Assembly (NCBI GenBank): GCA_025808375.1 | Contig: CP061009.1 | Location: 3,596,001-3,660,000, forward strand | DNA length: 64,000 nucleotides | Direction of reading: 5' to 3' | From: Duncaniella muricolitica | Lineage (GTDB): Bacteria; Bacteroidota; Bacteroidia; Bacteroidales; Muribaculaceae | In this document: positions 39,379-49,033 of the stretch, piece after piece | Position numbering within the stretch: position 1 is the first letter of the stretch | How the letters are laid out: every line of letters starts with the position of its first letter | Notes under the pieces: generated by a model | What the model was told of the DNA's origin: nothing | The model's database searches: none | What the model saw: the letters and a program-made list of their open reading frames with translations, nothing else | Program-made: the position numbers and the translations under genes

Positions 39379-40231
39379 TTACGAAGAATGCCGATACCTG
39401 TACTCTCGAGGTGTACAGCCATTAATCTTCCTGAATGTCACATTAAAGCGGCTCACCGAGCCGAATCCGCAGTCATAAGCTATCTGCAACACGCTGTCTG
39501 TAGTAGTAATCAACTGCCGCTGGGCATGTGTGATACGCTCCAGCATCACATGTTCGAGCAAAGTATGGCCAAACGCCCTTTTGAACACACTATTGGCATA
39601 ATCAGCATTCAACCCTACCGCACAACCGATATCAGATATACGCAACGTCCTGTTATAATTTCGCGCAATGTACATGGCCATATCGGCAATCTTTCCGACA
39701 TCACTCTGGCGCATCCCTTCTCCGACACCACACTCCACATAATTTTCCGACAAACGTAACATCCTGGCCTGTAACTCAAGCCCGACCGGATCGACCCTAT
39801 CCGAGAGCAGATCATCACACCATCGCTCAAACATCATGGCATCAATCGTCCCCATAGTGTCAGACGAATCGGAAAACATGCCTCCGTTAAGAACATTTTT
39901 TACAAAGCCGGCCGGCAGATTCCACTTCAGAAACACTGACAACGGAATCGTAGCCACATATATAATACTCAACTCCGTCATCGCCGGCCACCCTGTGGGG
40001 AATAAGCCCCCAGAATATTGTCAGACGTCCGGCAGGCACACTCATCATACGGTCATGAAAAACATACGACAGACATCCGTCCGGCACCAGGTTAAGCACT
40101 ATCTCATTATGACGGTCATACTTGCCCATCGGACGCGGAGCCCACTTCTCACATGTCAGTCCATAAGGCCGAAATATAGGTCTTCGTTCCTCAAATGTCT
40201 TCAAAATCCCGGTATCCGATAAGTTTTTCAT
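39379..40231 (-). pseudogene. AraC-family transcriptional regulator, frameshifted
   Basis: Two overlapping frames together make one AraC regulator. The upstream frame (40231 to about 39990) gives the N-terminal cupin-type sensor part, starting MKNLSDTGIL and ending FWGLIPHRV. The downstream frame, one base displaced, continues TELSIIYVATIPLSVFLKWNLPAGF and ends with a normal AraC helix-turn-helix pair (RISDIGCAVGLNADYANSVFK, then AYDCGFGSVSRFN). The switch lies near 39975-39990, and one extra base in a GG run would explain it. The gene is a pseudogene, a sequencing error or a +1 frameshift site. It is divergent from the Sde182-like pair and would be expected to regulate it. Confidence 0.78.
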
Positions 40232-40248
40232 TGAAACATGATTGATTT

Positions 40249-40277
40249 ATTTGCAAAACATGTCCAAATTTGCAAAA
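40249..40277. promoter_or_regulatory. Two ATTTGCAAAA repeats in the AraC/Sde182 divergent region
   Basis: Exact copies at 40249-40258 and 40268-40277 have palindromic TTTGCAAA cores 19 bases apart, about two helical turns. AraC-type proteins bind direct repeats of this layout, so this is a candidate operator. Confidence 0.5.
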
Positions 40278-40322
40278 TAAAATCGACATGAAGAAACGTT
40301 GTACCAATCTTTTCAACTATTT

Positions 40323-41735
40323 ATGAAACATTTCCTGCCTTACCTCCTTACAGTTGTCCTTGCAGTCATGTCAGCGACACAAGTATGTGCCGCTGACCGC
40401 GAGCTCAAACCACGCATTGTCATACTGACCGACATAGCACCGGCCGACATCGAACCTGACGACATGGAATCGCTCATCAGGCTTCTGGCCCATGCCGACC
40501 TTTACGAAATCGAAGCCATAATCACCGGCTCGGGCTGGAACAGCAGCGGACGTGAATATCCGGATGCCTGGGGCAAATATGCCTATGACGTAATCGACGC
40601 GTATGACAAAGACGTCACAAATCTGATGAAACGCTCGGGACAGACATCATTCATGCCGGCTGATAAAGAAAACAAATCACAACGCATCGGCTACTGGCCA
40701 TCACCCGACTACCTGCGAGGACGCACTATGCCCGGCAGCCGCAATCTCGGCGTGGCAAGCCTCGGAGAAAACAACCGTTCGCAAGGCAGCGACTTCATCA
40801 TTCAGCTCGCACTTGAAAAAGACCCGCGCCCATTGTGGATACTCGCATGGGGCGGAGCCAATACCCTTGCCCAGTCTCTATGGCAACTCAACGACTCGGG
40901 CGACTCACGACGACTCAACTCTGTCCTCGATAAAATCAGAGTCTACACCATCACTGACCAGGACATGAACTGGCATCAACGAGACAATTTCGATCTAAGT
41001 TCGCATAAATGGATGCGCTCCACGTTTGGCGACCGTCTCTTCTTTATCTGGGACGAAAACGCATGGCTGGTGCAAAACTACACAGGCTCAGCCAACTGGA
41101 ATGAATATCAGGACAAAATCCAGGGCCATGGTTATCTCGGCAAAATATATCCCCGCTACAAATGGGGAGTGGAGGGTGACTCTCCATCATTTTTCTACCT
41201 CATGCCCAACGGCCTCAACGATCCCGACAATCCATCACAAGGCAGTTGGGGCGGATTTTTCCGTAAAGCTCTCTCAGCCGACAGCCTGACCACATGTCAC
41301 ACCAACACCCCGGCCGACATCCATGACATATCCGAGACCTACGGAAAACGTTTCTATCCGGCAATATTCGATAATTTTGCCGCACGCATGGAGTGGGCCA
41401 CCACCGGTTCCGGCAACCGCAACCCTATAACCGTCATCAACGGCCGCGGCGGTCTCAGTCCCATAGTAATAAATGCCAAAGGCAAAAAATCGGTCACACT
41501 TGACTCCAAAGGCTCATATGACCCCGACAACGACACCATCGACATAAAATGGTGGCTTATACCTGAAGCCGGCAACGGCCCCGACGGTATAATCATATCC
41601 GAAAGTGACGGCCCGATGACATCAGTCATACTGACCGACGGAGCGAAAGGAAAAACTTACCATATAATATGCGAAGTAACCGACAACGGACCATTCAGAC
41701 TCAAAAGCTACCGCAGAATAATCCTAAAGTGCTGA
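40323..41735 (+). CDS. Sde182-like (DUF1593) nucleoside-hydrolase-fold exported protein, first copy
   Basis: 470 residues with signal peptide MKHFLPYLLTVVLAVMSATQVCAA. The N-terminal DUF1593 domain (about 28-310) looks like a nucleoside-hydrolase fold with the metal-binding-type motif EPDDMESL in place of DTDPG. The C-terminal part (about 370-470) is a beta-sandwich with VTLDSKGSYDPDNDT, as in the C-terminal domain of the cellulose-binding protein Sde182. Family members are linked to carbohydrate binding; catalytic activity is unproven. The start at 40323 is preferred over 40299 because it directly precedes the signal peptide. The second copy starts 2 bases after its stop. Confidence 0.8.
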   Translation: MKHFLPYLLTVVLAVMSATQVCAADRELKPRIVILTDIAPADIEPDDMESLIRLLAHADLYEIEAIITGSGWNSSGREYPDAWGKYAYDVIDAYDKDVTNLMKRSGQTSFMPADKENKSQRIGYWPSPDYLRGRTMPGSRNLGVASLGENNRSQGSDFIIQLALEKDPRPLWILAWGGANTLAQSLWQLNDSGDSRRLNSVLDKIRVYTITDQDMNWHQRDNFDLSSHKWMRSTFGDRLFFIWDENAWLVQNYTGSANWNEYQDKIQGHGYLGKIYPRYKWGVEGDSPSFFYLMPNGLNDPDNPSQGSWGGFFRKALSADSLTTCHTNTPADIHDISETYGKRFYPAIFDNFAARMEWATTGSGNRNPITVINGRGGLSPIVINAKGKKSVTLDSKGSYDPDNDTIDIKWWLIPEAGNGPDGIIISESDGPMTSVILTDGAKGKTYHIICEVTDNGPFRLKSYRRIILKC

Positions 41736-41737
41736 TC

Positions 41738-43066
41738 ATGTTAAGAACCATCTTATCTGTATTGATGACATTATTCATATTGTCATCAACTCATGCCGCC
41801 GACTACAGCAAACACCGACTCATAGTCACCACCGATATAGGCGGCAGTGATCCCGACGATACCCAGTCGCTCATACATCTGCTCGTGTGTTCCGACCGCT
41901 TTGACATCGAGGGTATCATCAGCGCGCCCGCATGGGTGAAACATCCCGACAACACCGGCAAGATACATCAGTTAATAGACATCTATGATAAAGTCCGGCC
42001 CAATCTTGCCATTCACTCCATCGGATATCCTGAAACCTCACATCTGCACAATATCGTAGCCCGAGGTCAGGCAATGCCCCATATGTCCGGGGTCGGAGAA
42101 GGGAAGGATTCTCCGGGGTCCGAGCTCATCATACATGCCGTCGACAACCCTGATGACAACCGCCCCGTATGGCTTACGGCCTGGGGCGGAATGAACACCA
42201 TCGCACAGGCCATATGGAAAGTCCACACCACCCGCAGCAGTGACAAGTTCAGAAAGTTCATATCCAAGATACGCATCTACGACATATTAGGACAGGATGA
42301 CGCCGGAGCTTGGATAGCCCGAAACTTTCCCGACATACTCTATATACGCAACAGCCAAGTCTACGGCTGGGCACCCGATGACGCCTGGACACGTCTCAAC
42401 ATACAGTCGCAGGGACCGCTCGGAGCAGCATATCCTGACCGGATATGGGCCACCGAAGGCGATTCACCGGCATTTCTCTATCTCTACCCCAACGGTCTCA
42501 ACAGACCCGAACACCCCGACTATGGAGGCTGGGGCGGACGATTCTCTCACGACAAGTCACTCAATCCGCGTGGCATGGACTTTATCGAAAATAGCGGCAA
42601 ATCCGAAGCCGTATATGACGATTATTATATGACATGCTCCACCTCCGAAGGCAACGAAGCCATCTCACGGTGGAAAGAGCATATCGCCAACGACTTCGCA
42701 GCAAGGATGCAATGGTCCGTGACACCCGACTTCGGCAATGCCAACCATCACCCCGAAACCGTCATCAACGGCAGCCGAGGCGACGCGACGCTCCACATAA
42801 AGGCTCGACCCGGACAGACAATACGCCTCGATGCATCAGGGAGCAGCGACCCCGACGGCGACACACTCTCATATGACTGGCACATATACGACCGGCCATC
42901 AACCTGCCCTGCACACGTGTCGATAACCGATGCTCAGACTCAGCGGTGCAGTCTCACGATACCTCATGCTGTCAAAGGCTCCACCATACACATAATACTT
43001 CAGGTCACCAATTCCGGCTCACCGGCTCTCACCTCCTACCGACGGGCCATAGTCACTATTATTTGA
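41738..43066 (+). CDS. Sde182-like (DUF1593) exported protein, second copy
   Basis: 442 residues with signal peptide MLRTILSVLMTLFILSSTHA. Same architecture as the preceding gene: TTDIGGSDPDDTQSL, with a fuller nucleoside-hydrolase Asp cluster, GWGGRFSHD, and the C-terminal beta-sandwich with IRLDASGSSDPDGDTL. The frame opens at 41669 inside the neighbour, but the Met at 41738 begins a good signal peptide. The genes are 2 bases apart, so this is a tandem duplicate operon. A GTTTAAAG-type hairpin follows the stop. Confidence 0.8.
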   Translation: MLRTILSVLMTLFILSSTHAADYSKHRLIVTTDIGGSDPDDTQSLIHLLVCSDRFDIEGIISAPAWVKHPDNTGKIHQLIDIYDKVRPNLAIHSIGYPETSHLHNIVARGQAMPHMSGVGEGKDSPGSELIIHAVDNPDDNRPVWLTAWGGMNTIAQAIWKVHTTRSSDKFRKFISKIRIYDILGQDDAGAWIARNFPDILYIRNSQVYGWAPDDAWTRLNIQSQGPLGAAYPDRIWATEGDSPAFLYLYPNGLNRPEHPDYGGWGGRFSHDKSLNPRGMDFIENSGKSEAVYDDYYMTCSTSEGNEAISRWKEHIANDFAARMQWSVTPDFGNANHHPETVINGSRGDATLHIKARPGQTIRLDASGSSDPDGDTLSYDWHIYDRPSTCPAHVSITDAQTQRCSLTIPHAVKGSTIHIILQVTNSGSPALTSYRRAIVTII

Positions 43067-43068
43067 AA

Positions 43069-43106
43069 GTTTAAAGAATTAAGTCTTTAAACTCTCTAAA
43101 CTCTAA
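43069..43106. repeat. GTTTAAAG-type hairpin after the Sde182-like genes
   Basis: GTTTAAAGA (43069-43077) pairs with TCTTTAAAC (43084-43092) over a 6-base loop. The following 43087-43106 is the exact reverse complement of 3790-3809 downstream of topA. Confidence 0.75.
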
Positions 43107-43159
43107 GAATCTTTATTGTTTTTTTGCTTTTGACGTGGCTCAGTTAACGAAAATGTTGT

Positions 43160-43168
43160 TAACTTTGC
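43160..43168 (+). promoter_or_regulatory. -7 element for the DUF6242-led envelope cluster
   Basis: TAACTTTGC matches TAnnTTTGC, 50 bases ahead of the gene. It overlaps a GTTAAC inverted repeat (43143-43162). The -33 region lacks a TTG. Confidence 0.5.
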
Positions 43169-43217
43169 AACTTGAAAACAACTGCCGAAGCCTCAAGGCT
43201 TCCAAGCCATCAGCATT

Positions 43218-44756
43218 ATGACAAAAAGATTTCCGTTATACCTTATCGCCGGCATTCTTGCACTCTGCCTTACAGCAGCTTGCAATGACGACCCATCGGA
43301 GACCACTATTCTCGAAGACGACTCTAACAACTGCGCCATCTCGACCTTCTCTCTGGCCAAGGACGACAGCATACTCCGTGCTCTCGACTCGGTCTACTTC
43401 TCCATCGACCTAATCGATGCCAAGATATACAACGCCGACTCGCTGCCCAAAGGCACCGACATATCCAAGTTTATAGTCAATGTCACAGCTCCTGCCGCAA
43501 GTGCCATAGAGCTCTCGTTCAAGTCGCGCTTCACAGGCAACGACACCACTGTCAACATCACCGAAAACCCCGGCGACAGCATCAACTTCGCCGCCGGCCC
43601 CGTCAAGATGACAGTCACCTCCTACAACGGACAGGCCAAGCGCGATTATGACATCAGCGTGCTCGTCCACACCATGGACGCCGACACCCTCTATTGGGAC
43701 CGTCTCCAGCAGGTATCCTTCCCCAAGGCAGCCTCCGCTCAGAAGACAGTCATGTATGGGTCCGGACCCCACACCCTGCTTGCCGGCACCGACGGAAAGC
43801 ATTATCTCTGCACCACCGACAGCCCCGAGGCCTATGACGCATGGCACACAGCCGTGTCGTCACTCCCCTCAGGAGCCGACATCTCCACATTCTCAGCCAC
43901 CGACAACGCCCTCTACATAGCCACCGCCGACGGCGCGCTCTACAGCTCGGCCGACGGACTGACATGGACCCCGACCGGAGCCCGCATGCACTGTCTCTAC
44001 GGCGGTTACGGCTCCACACTGCTGGGCGCGCGTCGTGACAGCGACGGCTGGAAACACGTCACCTGGCCCGCCACCACCGAGCGAGCAGTCCCCGCCGACT
44101 GTCCGGTCAGCGGCACAAGCCAGCTCATCATCTACCAGACCAAGTGGAGCACCTCCGACCTGGCCATCATGGTAGGCGGCAAGGACAGTTCGGGTCGCTA
44201 CTCGGGCGAGACCTGGGCCTATGACGGCTCACGCTGGGACCGCATCAGCTCCACCGGCATCGACGAGCGCGAAGGTGTGGCCCTCTTCCCCTACTCCACC
44301 CCGCGCCTCAGCTCCGACTCCTGGAAAGTCACCGAGCAGTCGGCACTCCTGGCGATGGGCGGACAATACGAGACCGACAAAGGCATCGAGGCCTCCAACA
44401 CCGTCTACATATCCTATGACTTCGGCATCACATGGAAAGAGGCCGACAGCTACCTCCAGTTTCCCAAAGACTACCCCGACTTCAGCGCGGCCCAGGCCTA
44501 TGTGATAGACTATACGCTCCACGCCCGCTCCACCTTCGGCAACGGTGCATGGCGCGACCTCACCCCGCGCACCATCCCCTGCTGGGCCACCCCCGCAGCC
44601 AACGTCGATGACATCCGCTCGCGCGTGAGCAAGCCTGTCACCTCATGGGAATGTCCTTACATCTTCCTCTTCGGAGGCAAGAAAGCCGACGGGACTCTGC
44701 AGCCCCACGTCACCCGCGGCGTCATCAACCGCTTCACATTCCAGCCACTCTATTGA
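43218..44756 (+). CDS. DUF6242 lipoprotein
   Basis: 512 residues. The signal MTKRFPLYLIAGILALCLTAAC ends in a lipobox (LTAAC), so Cys22 anchors it to a membrane. After a short linker comes a beta-sandwich region (about 38-150) and then a repeated beta-propeller-like part (about 165-510) with Kelch-like stretches such as LAIMVGGKDSSGRYSGETW and PYIFLFGGKK. The family is typical of Bacteroidales and found just ahead of the DUF6089, uppS and bamA genes, as here. Its exact role is unknown; location suggests outer-membrane assembly. Confidence 0.82.
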   Translation: MTKRFPLYLIAGILALCLTAACNDDPSETTILEDDSNNCAISTFSLAKDDSILRALDSVYFSIDLIDAKIYNADSLPKGTDISKFIVNVTAPAASAIELSFKSRFTGNDTTVNITENPGDSINFAAGPVKMTVTSYNGQAKRDYDISVLVHTMDADTLYWDRLQQVSFPKAASAQKTVMYGSGPHTLLAGTDGKHYLCTTDSPEAYDAWHTAVSSLPSGADISTFSATDNALYIATADGALYSSADGLTWTPTGARMHCLYGGYGSTLLGARRDSDGWKHVTWPATTERAVPADCPVSGTSQLIIYQTKWSTSDLAIMVGGKDSSGRYSGETWAYDGSRWDRISSTGIDEREGVALFPYSTPRLSSDSWKVTEQSALLAMGGQYETDKGIEASNTVYISYDFGITWKEADSYLQFPKDYPDFSAAQAYVIDYTLHARSTFGNGAWRDLTPRTIPCWATPAANVDDIRSRVSKPVTSWECPYIFLFGGKKADGTLQPHVTRGVINRFTFQPLY

Positions 44757-44766
44757 TTGATACATT

Positions 44767-45471
44767 GTGTTGCGCAGAGTCCTGACATCCCTGACACTGA
44801 GCCTGTGCATGCTGGCCGGCACGCTCCACGGAGCCGCACAGGCCACCGCACAGCCCGAGACCTACAAGTTTGACCTTGGAGCGGGCATCGGCATGTCGGG
44901 CTATCTGGGCGACGCCAACGAGAGCAGCCTCTTCTCCCATCCGGGGCTGGCGGCCGACATCTCGATGCGCTATCTGCTCAACACACGCTTCGCCCTGCGC
45001 GCCATCGCAGGTCTGGCCTCGCTCAGCGGCTCCACCGCCGACATGGACAATGTGCTGCCCGACGGTGCGGTCTACGACTTCCGCTCCTCGCTCTACGACC
45101 TTCAGGTCAGAGGCGAATTTAACTTCTTCTCCTACGGCATAGGCGAAAGCTACAAAAAGCTCAGCCGCATCAGCCCTTATCTCGCCCTCGGTCTCGGAGT
45201 GTCGATGGCCTCGTGCGAGGGCAAAAACTTCGTCGCCATGACCGTCCCGATGGCTCTTGGCGTGAAATACAAGATAAAACCGCGACTCAACCTCGCGCTC
45301 GAATGGTCAATGACCAAAGTGCTCGGCGACCATGCCGACGGCCCCGACCTCTCCGACCTCTACCTCATAAAGAGTTCATTCATAAAGAATACCGACTGGT
45401 ACTCGACCCTCCGGCTTTCGCTCACCTACGAGTTTGGCGAGCGGTGTGTGGAGTGCCACAGGTTAGACTGA
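44767..45471 (+). CDS. DUF6089 outer-membrane beta-barrel protein
   Basis: 234 residues. Starts with GTG at 44767, giving MLRRVLTSLTLSLCMLAGTLHG, a signal peptide. The mature protein has repeated amphipathic strands (FDLGAGIGMSGYLGDAN, SMRYLLNTRFALRAIAG, RLSLTYEF) typical of a small porin-like barrel. Its gene is 10 bases after the DUF6242 gene and 13 before uppS. The family is restricted to Bacteroidetes and its function is not established. Confidence 0.82.
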   Translation: MLRRVLTSLTLSLCMLAGTLHGAAQATAQPETYKFDLGAGIGMSGYLGDANESSLFSHPGLAADISMRYLLNTRFALRAIAGLASLSGSTADMDNVLPDGAVYDFRSSLYDLQVRGEFNFFSYGIGESYKKLSRISPYLALGLGVSMASCEGKNFVAMTVPMALGVKYKIKPRLNLALEWSMTKVLGDHADGPDLSDLYLIKSSFIKNTDWYSTLRLSLTYEFGERCVECHRLD

Positions 45472-45484
45472 CCAAACATACACG

Positions 45485-46234
45485 ATGTCCAATAAAGCCG
45501 AAATAGATATTACCCGCATCCCGCGTCACGTCGCTGTCATCATGGACGGCAACGGCCGCTGGGCCACGTCGCGCGGACTCGACCGCAGTTGCGGCCACGT
45601 GGAGGGCGTCAACACTGTGAGACGCATCACCGAAGCAGCGTCAGAATTAGGCATCGAATACCTCACGCTCTACACCTTCTCGACCGAGAACTGGAACCGT
45701 CCACGCGCCGAGGTCGATGCCCTGATGCACCTCATAGTCATGGCCATAGAGCGCGAGACCCCCGACCTTATCAAGAACGGAGTGCGCCTCAACATGATAG
45801 GCGACACCTCGCGTCTGCCCGCCGAAGCCTTCGAGCGGCTCAACCGATGCATAGCCGACACCGCCGCCGGCACAGGGCTCACCCTCACGCTCGCCCTCAG
45901 CTACTCATCGCGCTGGGAGATACTCGAGGCATGCCGCCGGTTTGCCGCCGACGTCGCCTCGGGCGCGAAGACCCCGGCCGACATGGCCTCCGACGCCGAC
46001 TTCGAGCATTATCTCACCACGGCCGGAATCCCCGACCCCGACCTGCTCATACGCACTGGCGGCGACCACCGCGTGAGCAACTATCTCCTGTGGCAGATAG
46101 CCTACTCCGAGATATATGTCACCGACACGTTCTGGCCCGACTTCTCGCGCGAGGACTTCATCAATGCAATAGCCAACTTCCAGACACGCGAGCGTCGATA
46201 CGGCCTCACGTCAGCACAAATAAAACAGCAATAG
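45485..46234 (+). CDS. uppS: Isoprenyl transferase (undecaprenyl diphosphate synthase)
   Basis: Makes the C55 carrier lipid for peptidoglycan and polysaccharide synthesis. 249 residues. The cis-prenyltransferase blocks are intact: HVAVIMDGNGRWA (Asp of the metal site) near residue 20, LTLYTFSTENWNRP, and the C-terminal DPDLLIRTGGDHRVSNYLLWQ. Cytoplasmic. Adjacent to bamA after 15 bases, in the conserved Bacteroidetes arrangement. Confidence 0.96.
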   Translation: MSNKAEIDITRIPRHVAVIMDGNGRWATSRGLDRSCGHVEGVNTVRRITEAASELGIEYLTLYTFSTENWNRPRAEVDALMHLIVMAIERETPDLIKNGVRLNMIGDTSRLPAEAFERLNRCIADTAAGTGLTLTLALSYSSRWEILEACRRFAADVASGAKTPADMASDADFEHYLTTAGIPDPDLLIRTGGDHRVSNYLLWQIAYSEIYVTDTFWPDFSREDFINAIANFQTRERRYGLTSAQIKQQ

Positions 46235-46249
46235 CGAAACACACTGACA

Positions 46250-48883
46250 ATGCGTACCAATCCGTCACATATCATCACGCTGCTTGTAGCACTGCTCTTC
46301 AGTGCGCTCCCCATCAGAGCCCAGCTCTCCACCGACACTATCATCAATCCGACGATGATATTCAGCGGCATGCCCAAGACCTACGAAATCGCAGGCATCC
46401 GCATAGTCGGAGCCGACAACTATGAGGAGAAAAACATCATAGGATACTCCGGCCTCAAGGTGGGCGACCGCATACCCATACCCGGAAGCGACATCAACGA
46501 CGCCGCCAAGCGACTCTGGAAACAGGGCCTCTTCTCCAACGTCAAAATCACCGTCGACAAGGTGGCAGGCAACAAGGCCTGGCTCTGCTTCAACCTGCGC
46601 CAGCAGCCACGCATCGCATCAATCAATTATATAGGTGTGAAGAAAGGCGAGCAGAAAGACCTCGACGACGCCCTCCAGCTCCACCGCGGCAACCAGATAA
46701 CACAAAACATCGTCAACCGCGCCGAGCAGATAATCAAGAAATACTACGCCAACAAGGGTTTTGGCAACGCTCAGGTGAAAATCAACCTCGCCGAAGACCT
46801 TTCGGCCCCCAACGAGGTCATCGTCAACATCAACGTCAATAAGAACGACAAGCTCAAAGTCCACAAGATATACATCGACGGCAACGAGGTGCTCTCCGAC
46901 AATCAGGTGCAGCGCGCCATGAAGAAGACCAACGAGAAAGGCAAGCTCCTCAACCTCTTCCGTCAGAAAAAGTTTGTCGAGAGCGACTATGAGGACGACC
47001 TCGAGCGCATCATAGCCAAATATAACGAAAAAGGCTATCGCGACGCCACGATACTCAGCGACTCGGTAGTGCCCTATGACGACAAGAGCGTCGACGTATA
47101 CATCTCGCTTGACGAGGGTAAGAAATACTACATCAACGACGTGAGCTGGGTGGGCAACACCGTCTATCCCACAGCCGTGCTCGACAATGTGCTCGGCATC
47201 CAGAAAGGTGACGTATACAACCAGAAGCTCCTCAACAAGCGCACCAACGATGACGATGACGCCATCGCCAACTACTACATGGACAACGGTTATCTCTTCT
47301 TTAACCTCGTGCCCATCGAGAAAAACGTGCACGGCGACTCCATCGACCTTGAGATGCGCATCACCGAAGGCCCCCAGGCCCGTATCAACAACGTGGTGAT
47401 CAACGGCAACGACCGCCTGTATGAAAAGGTAATACGCCGCGAGCTTCACGTCAAGCCCGGCGAGCTCTTCTCCAAGACCGACCTCATGCGCTCGGCCCGC
47501 GAGATAGCCCAGACAGGCCACTTCGACCCCGAAAACATGGACATACGTCCCGAACCCAACGACGAGAACGGCACCGTCGACATCCTCTTCAACCTCCAGT
47601 CCAAGTCAAACGACCAGTTTGAGTTCTCTATGGGCTGGGGCCAGACAGGTATCATCGGCAAGGTAGCCATCAAGTTTACCAACTTCTCCATCAAAAACCT
47701 CTTCTATCCCAACTCCTACCGCGGTCTCATCCCGCAGGGCGAGGGCCAGCAGTTCACCATCTCGGCCCAGACCAACGCCCGCTACTATCAGGCCTACTCC
47801 ATCTCGTTTCTCGACCCGTGGTTTGGCGGCAAGCGACCCAACTCGCTCTCCGTCTCGGCCTACTACAGCCGTCAGACCGGTGTCAACTCGTCATATTACA
47901 GCAACCGCTACATGAATTATTACAATTCATATTACTCGGGACTGTATAACGGCTACGGATATGGCTACAACGACTATTACAACAACGCCATCGAGGATGC
48001 CTACGACCCCAACAAGTATCTCCAGATGCTCGGTGTCAACATCGGCTTCGGCAAGCGTCTCGACTGGCCCGACAACTGGTTCACATTCCAGGCCGAGCTT
48101 GGCTACAACTGGTATCATGTAAAGAACTGGGCCTACCTGCTCAACATGCAGAACGGAACGTCCAACTCGCTCGTGCTCGGACTCACCCTCAGCCGCAACT
48201 CAATCGACAACCCGCAGTACACCCGTACAGGCTCCATCTTCTCGCTCAACCTCCAGCTCACCCCGCCCGCATCACTCTTCGGCAAAAAGGACTGGAAGAA
48301 ACTCTCGGAGCAAAACACCGACGAGGCCCACCGCGAGCTCTACCGCTGGATCGAATACTGGAAACTGCGCTTCACCTCGCGCACCTACACTCCGCTCACC
48401 AATCCCGACGGCAAATACACACTCGTGCTCATGACCCGTGCCGACATCGGTCTGCTCGGCAGCTACAACCGCTATCTCAAGTCGCCCTTCGAGACATTCT
48501 ATGTCGGTGGCGACGGCATGTCGGGCTCCTACACCTATGCCCAGGAGACCATTGCCCTGCGCGGATATGACAACGGACAGCTCACCCCCTACTACGAGGG
48601 CGGCGGCCGCGCCTACACCCGCTTTGGCGTCGAGCTCCACTTCCCCTTCCTGCTCCAGCCCACCACCACCATCTACGGTCTGACCTTCCTCGAAGGCGGT
48701 AACGCATGGTCGGATGTCAAGAAATTCCAGCCCTTCGACATCAAGCGTTCGGCAGGCGTAGGTGTGCGCATCTTCCTCCCGATGGTAGGTATGATGGGTA
48801 TCGACTGGGCCTATGGCTTCGACAAAGTATATGGAGAGAAGGGCGGCTCGCACTTCCACTTCATACTCGGTCAGGAATTCTAA
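46250..48883 (+). CDS. bamA: Outer-membrane protein assembly factor BamA
   Basis: Central component of the BAM machine that inserts outer-membrane beta-barrels. 877 residues with signal MRTNPSHIITLLVALLFSALPIRAQ. Five POTRA domains occupy roughly 45-470 (short IRIVGADNYEE, INYIGVKKGEQK, KIYIDGNEVLS, VSWVGNTVY and VVINGNDRLYE blocks). The 16-stranded barrel occupies the rest; the C-terminal residue is Phe (GQEF), the usual barrel signal. A Tyr-rich stretch near 545-585 in the first half of the barrel is probably an extracellular loop. A hairpin (48898-48950) separates it from skp. Confidence 0.96.
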   Translation: MRTNPSHIITLLVALLFSALPIRAQLSTDTIINPTMIFSGMPKTYEIAGIRIVGADNYEEKNIIGYSGLKVGDRIPIPGSDINDAAKRLWKQGLFSNVKITVDKVAGNKAWLCFNLRQQPRIASINYIGVKKGEQKDLDDALQLHRGNQITQNIVNRAEQIIKKYYANKGFGNAQVKINLAEDLSAPNEVIVNINVNKNDKLKVHKIYIDGNEVLSDNQVQRAMKKTNEKGKLLNLFRQKKFVESDYEDDLERIIAKYNEKGYRDATILSDSVVPYDDKSVDVYISLDEGKKYYINDVSWVGNTVYPTAVLDNVLGIQKGDVYNQKLLNKRTNDDDDAIANYYMDNGYLFFNLVPIEKNVHGDSIDLEMRITEGPQARINNVVINGNDRLYEKVIRRELHVKPGELFSKTDLMRSAREIAQTGHFDPENMDIRPEPNDENGTVDILFNLQSKSNDQFEFSMGWGQTGIIGKVAIKFTNFSIKNLFYPNSYRGLIPQGEGQQFTISAQTNARYYQAYSISFLDPWFGGKRPNSLSVSAYYSRQTGVNSSYYSNRYMNYYNSYYSGLYNGYGYGYNDYYNNAIEDAYDPNKYLQMLGVNIGFGKRLDWPDNWFTFQAELGYNWYHVKNWAYLLNMQNGTSNSLVLGLTLSRNSIDNPQYTRTGSIFSLNLQLTPPASLFGKKDWKKLSEQNTDEAHRELYRWIEYWKLRFTSRTYTPLTNPDGKYTLVLMTRADIGLLGSYNRYLKSPFETFYVGGDGMSGSYTYAQETIALRGYDNGQLTPYYEGGGRAYTRFGVELHFPFLLQPTTTIYGLTFLEGGNAWSDVKKFQPFDIKRSAGVGVRIFLPMVGMMGIDWAYGFDKVYGEKGGSHFHFILGQEF

Positions 48884-48897
48884 TCGACATATTAAAA

Positions 48898-48950
48898 AAA
48901 CTTGAAATGGAAAACGAGCCTCCCAAAGCCCGATTTTCCATTTTAAGTTT
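48898..48950. terminator. Hairpin between bamA and skp
   Basis: AAACTTGAAATGGAAAA (48898-48914) pairs with TTTTCCATTTTAAGTTT (48934-48950) with one G-T mismatch. It would end or attenuate the upstream transcript, leaving lower read-through into the skp genes. Confidence 0.7.
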
Positions 48951-49033
48951 CAGAGCTTTAAACTTTCCTCACTCTTACGCGTCTATATCTATATAAATAA
49001 GTATAACCCGCAAACAATAAAAAACTCCTCTTT

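Noticed and set aside
46619..47521. Minus-strand open frame of about 300 codons across bamA POTRA domains
   Set aside because: Antisense shadow; composition is dominated by Val, Asp and His.
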